DNA from: Deltaproteobacteria bacterium
GTDB lineage: Bacteria; Bdellovibrionota_F; JAHFAK01
DNA length: 16,842 nt
NCBI GenBank assembly: GCA_023250585.1
Contig: JAHFAK010000025.1
Location: 1 to 16,842 of the forward strand
Direction of reading: 5' to 3'
A program made the translations under genes and the position numbers. The number at the start of each line of letters is the position of its first letter. Positions within the stretch are counted from its first letter, which is position 1. The notes beneath the pieces were generated by a model. It saw nothing but the letters and a program-made list of their open reading frames with translations, was not told the DNA's origin and ran no database searches. Positions 15,392 to 16,842 of the stretch are shown piece by piece.

Positions 15392-16262
15392 AGTCGAGAA
15401 TTTAGTTAAGTCCATTCACGGAAAAGTTGCGATAGATTCTATTAATATACATTTAGAAGAAGGAAACAGTTTAGCTATTTATGGTGAGTCAGGGTCGGGT
15501 AAAACGCTTATCTTTAAAATGCTTGAATCGTCGATATTTCCAACTTCTGGAAAAATTTTATTATTTGGAAAAAACCCATTCGAATATCCAAAAATCAAGC
15601 ACTTTGTTGGCTATCTTAGCCAAGATTACTCTCACTATCCCTATTTTACGGTAAAAGGATTATTATCTTTTTATCATTCGTTTTATCGGAAAACCAATAA
15701 AGATATTGAAGAGAAATACTTAGATTTTTTTAAGATTGCTCGTGCTGCTAAAGTAAGTGAACTCAGTAAACGACAACATCTTGGTCTTTCAATTATAGCC
15801 GCGCTAGCGCATGAGCCCCGTCTTCTTATTGTCGATCATTTTAGCCGAGGCTTGGATGAAGTTTTACGACTCGATCTTTTGGAAATTTTTAAAGATGATA
15901 TTGCAAAACTCAAAAGCTCATTGCTTCTTTTTTCACCTGATATCATTGAGCTTGAGCGATTGGTTAGATGTATAGCTCTGCTCATTGATGGAAAAATAGC
16001 CTTCTTGAAAGAATTTTCCGATTACCAACTCAAATATAAAAAAGTAAATGTTTTTGCCGAAAAAGAATTAGATATAGAAGATATTCCCATAGGCAATATA
16101 AAAAAAATTGAACGTGAAGGCAGAATGTATTCGTTAGTTATTGATGGTAATCTAAATTATATTACGGAACTTCTCGCGCTTGAAGGATTTCAAATTCTCG
16201 ACGTTAAAGATTACACTTTACGAGAATTTTTAAATGATAAAAAGGAAGGAAAAATTTCGTGA
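15375..16262 (+). CDS. ABC transporter ATP-binding protein with degenerate catalytic motifs
   Basis: It is an ABC nucleotide-binding protein paired with the following permease. The 295-residue product has an intact Walker A, GESGSGKT (37-44), and Q-loop Gln (Q83 in YLSQDYSHYP), but other key positions have changed: the signature reads LSKRQ (130-134) in place of LSGGQ, Walker B reads LLIVDHF (150-156) with His155 where the catalytic Glu belongs, and the H-switch position is Pro188 in LLFSPDIIELE. It should bind ATP but probably hydrolyses it poorly or not at all. A C-terminal domain of about 75 residues follows, as in ABC-2 exporters of the NatA/CcmA type. The TTG start overlaps batD by 17 nt; there is no upstream ATG, and the ribosome binding site is weak. 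It overlaps the permease gene by 4 nt. Confidence 0.88.
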   Translation: MNEVIRVENLVKSIHGKVAIDSINIHLEEGNSLAIYGESGSGKTLIFKMLESSIFPTSGKILLFGKNPFEYPKIKHFVGYLSQDYSHYPYFTVKGLLSFYHSFYRKTNKDIEEKYLDFFKIARAAKVSELSKRQHLGLSIIAALAHEPRLLIVDHFSRGLDEVLRLDLLEIFKDDIAKLKSSLLLFSPDIIELERLVRCIALLIDGKIAFLKEFSDYQLKYKKVNVFAEKELDIEDIPIGNIKKIEREGRMYSLVIDGNLNYITELLALEGFQILDVKDYTLREFLNDKKEGKIS

Positions 16263-16842
16263 AATTAATTTTAAAAGAATTCCGTAGCCTTTTCTGGATT
16301 GGTGTGGGCATAGAAATTCTTTTTGCTCTTTTTCTCGCTATTCTTCTTTTCCGCTATAATCCTCATGTTATAACGAATTTTCGTTACGATTCCGAATCAT
16401 TCTATCAAGGCTATCTCTATGAGAATTGGTTTTATAGTTCTCTTCTTTTTCTTACGCCACTCTTAGGAATTCTCATTGGCATTACCGTAATGTCTAAAGA
16501 TGTAGCACATAAAACAATTGCGCTGCTTTTCATCAAACCCATCTCGAGACGCCGATTAATCACCTATAAATTTATCAGTGGAATTGTCGCTATTATAATT
16601 TTGCTCGGTCTTCCGAATATTTTTATCTATATTTTTTCGTTATGTTATGGAGAAACTATTCCGTCCTATTTTATCTCTACGAGTATGTTGTACGTGAGTT
16701 TACTCATTTCTCTCTTTTATGCACTGACCTTTTTTTTGGCAAATCTCACACGCCTTACTTCATTTCCTTTGATTATTTCTCTTATGCTCTGGATTACGTG
16801 TCTCTATGCATTTAAAAATAGCAACGCACCATTTAATAAACT
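16259..16842 (+). CDS. ABC-2 type transporter permease, 3' partial
   Basis: The frame opens with GTG at 16259, overlapping the ATPase stop (GTGA), with GGAAGGA (16244-16250) 8 nt upstream, and stays open to the end of the window (194 complete codons). The protein starts KLILKEFRSLFWIG, has a first membrane helix near 13-33, and a loop of about 35 residues before the second. It then reads GITVMSKDVAHKTIALLFI followed by KPISRRRLITYKFISG, the typical pattern of ABC-2 family permeases in which a charged loop precedes the next helix. At least five hydrophobic segments are visible. It probably forms the membrane part of the transporter whose ATPase lies just upstream; the substrate cannot be read from this part. 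Confidence 0.85.
   Translation, partial: MKLILKEFRSLFWIGVGIEILFALFLAILLFRYNPHVITNFRYDSESFYQGYLYENWFYSSLLFLTPLLGILIGITVMSKDVAHKTIALLFIKPISRRRLITYKFISGIVAIIILLGLPNIFIYIFSLCYGETIPSYFISTSMLYVSLLISLFYALTFFLANLTRLTSFPLIISLMLWITCLYAFKNSNAPFNK

Noticed and set aside
1-16842. CRISPR array, tRNA or rRNA genes
   Set aside because: I saw no regularly spaced identical repeats with unique spacers, and no tRNA- or rRNA-like segments.

Overview
The window looks like a chromosomal segment from a low-GC Gram-negative bacterium. An outer membrane is indicated by a beta-barrel porin with a C-terminal Phe and by periplasmic proteins with ordinary signal peptides. Several genes start with TTG or GTG, and gene ends overlap often. 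The intergenic repeats rich in GGCGGAT, CTCCG and CCACGG hairpins resemble those I associate with candidate phyla such as Omnitrophota or Dependentiae. That is an impression from memory; the sequence does not fix the taxon.

Region 1 (1-5843) is a phosphate-acquisition locus: a phosphate-selective-type porin (5' end cut by the window), then pstS, pstC, pstA, pstB and phoU. Four GTCA-type units spaced exactly 11 bp apart lie just before pstS and read as an extended Pho box. A 240-bp repeat-rich block with a 40-bp-arm imperfect palindrome separates pstA from pstB.

Region 2 (5844-8170) holds a class I fructose-bisphosphate aldolase (fbaB type), then a PIN-domain protein and a 56-residue basic partner whose genes overlap by 4 nt. 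Immediately after them lies a second, nonsense-mutated copy of the last 99 nt of fbaB. The two-gene cassette is therefore bracketed by direct repeats of the aldolase tail, as expected for insertion at the 3' end of a gene with restoration of the reading frame. About 460 bp of non-coding, palindrome-rich DNA follows.

Region 3 (8171-16842) is a long Bat-type operon: MoxR ATPase, DUF58 protein, DUF4381-like membrane protein, BatA, a BatB-BatC fusion and BatD, followed without a gap by an ABC ATPase and an ABC-2 type permease that runs off the window. From batA onward the genes overlap (4, 11, 17 and 4 nt), so translation is probably coupled. The ABC ATPase keeps Walker A but has lost the catalytic Glu, the H-switch His and the LSGGQ consensus. 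A 124-bp near-perfect inverted repeat sits between moxR and the DUF58 gene and may be a miniature inverted-repeat element.

The best candidates for something new are the aldolase-tail TA cassette, the 124-bp inverted repeat placed inside a short recurring intergenic motif, and the degenerate ABC transporter attached to the Bat operon.
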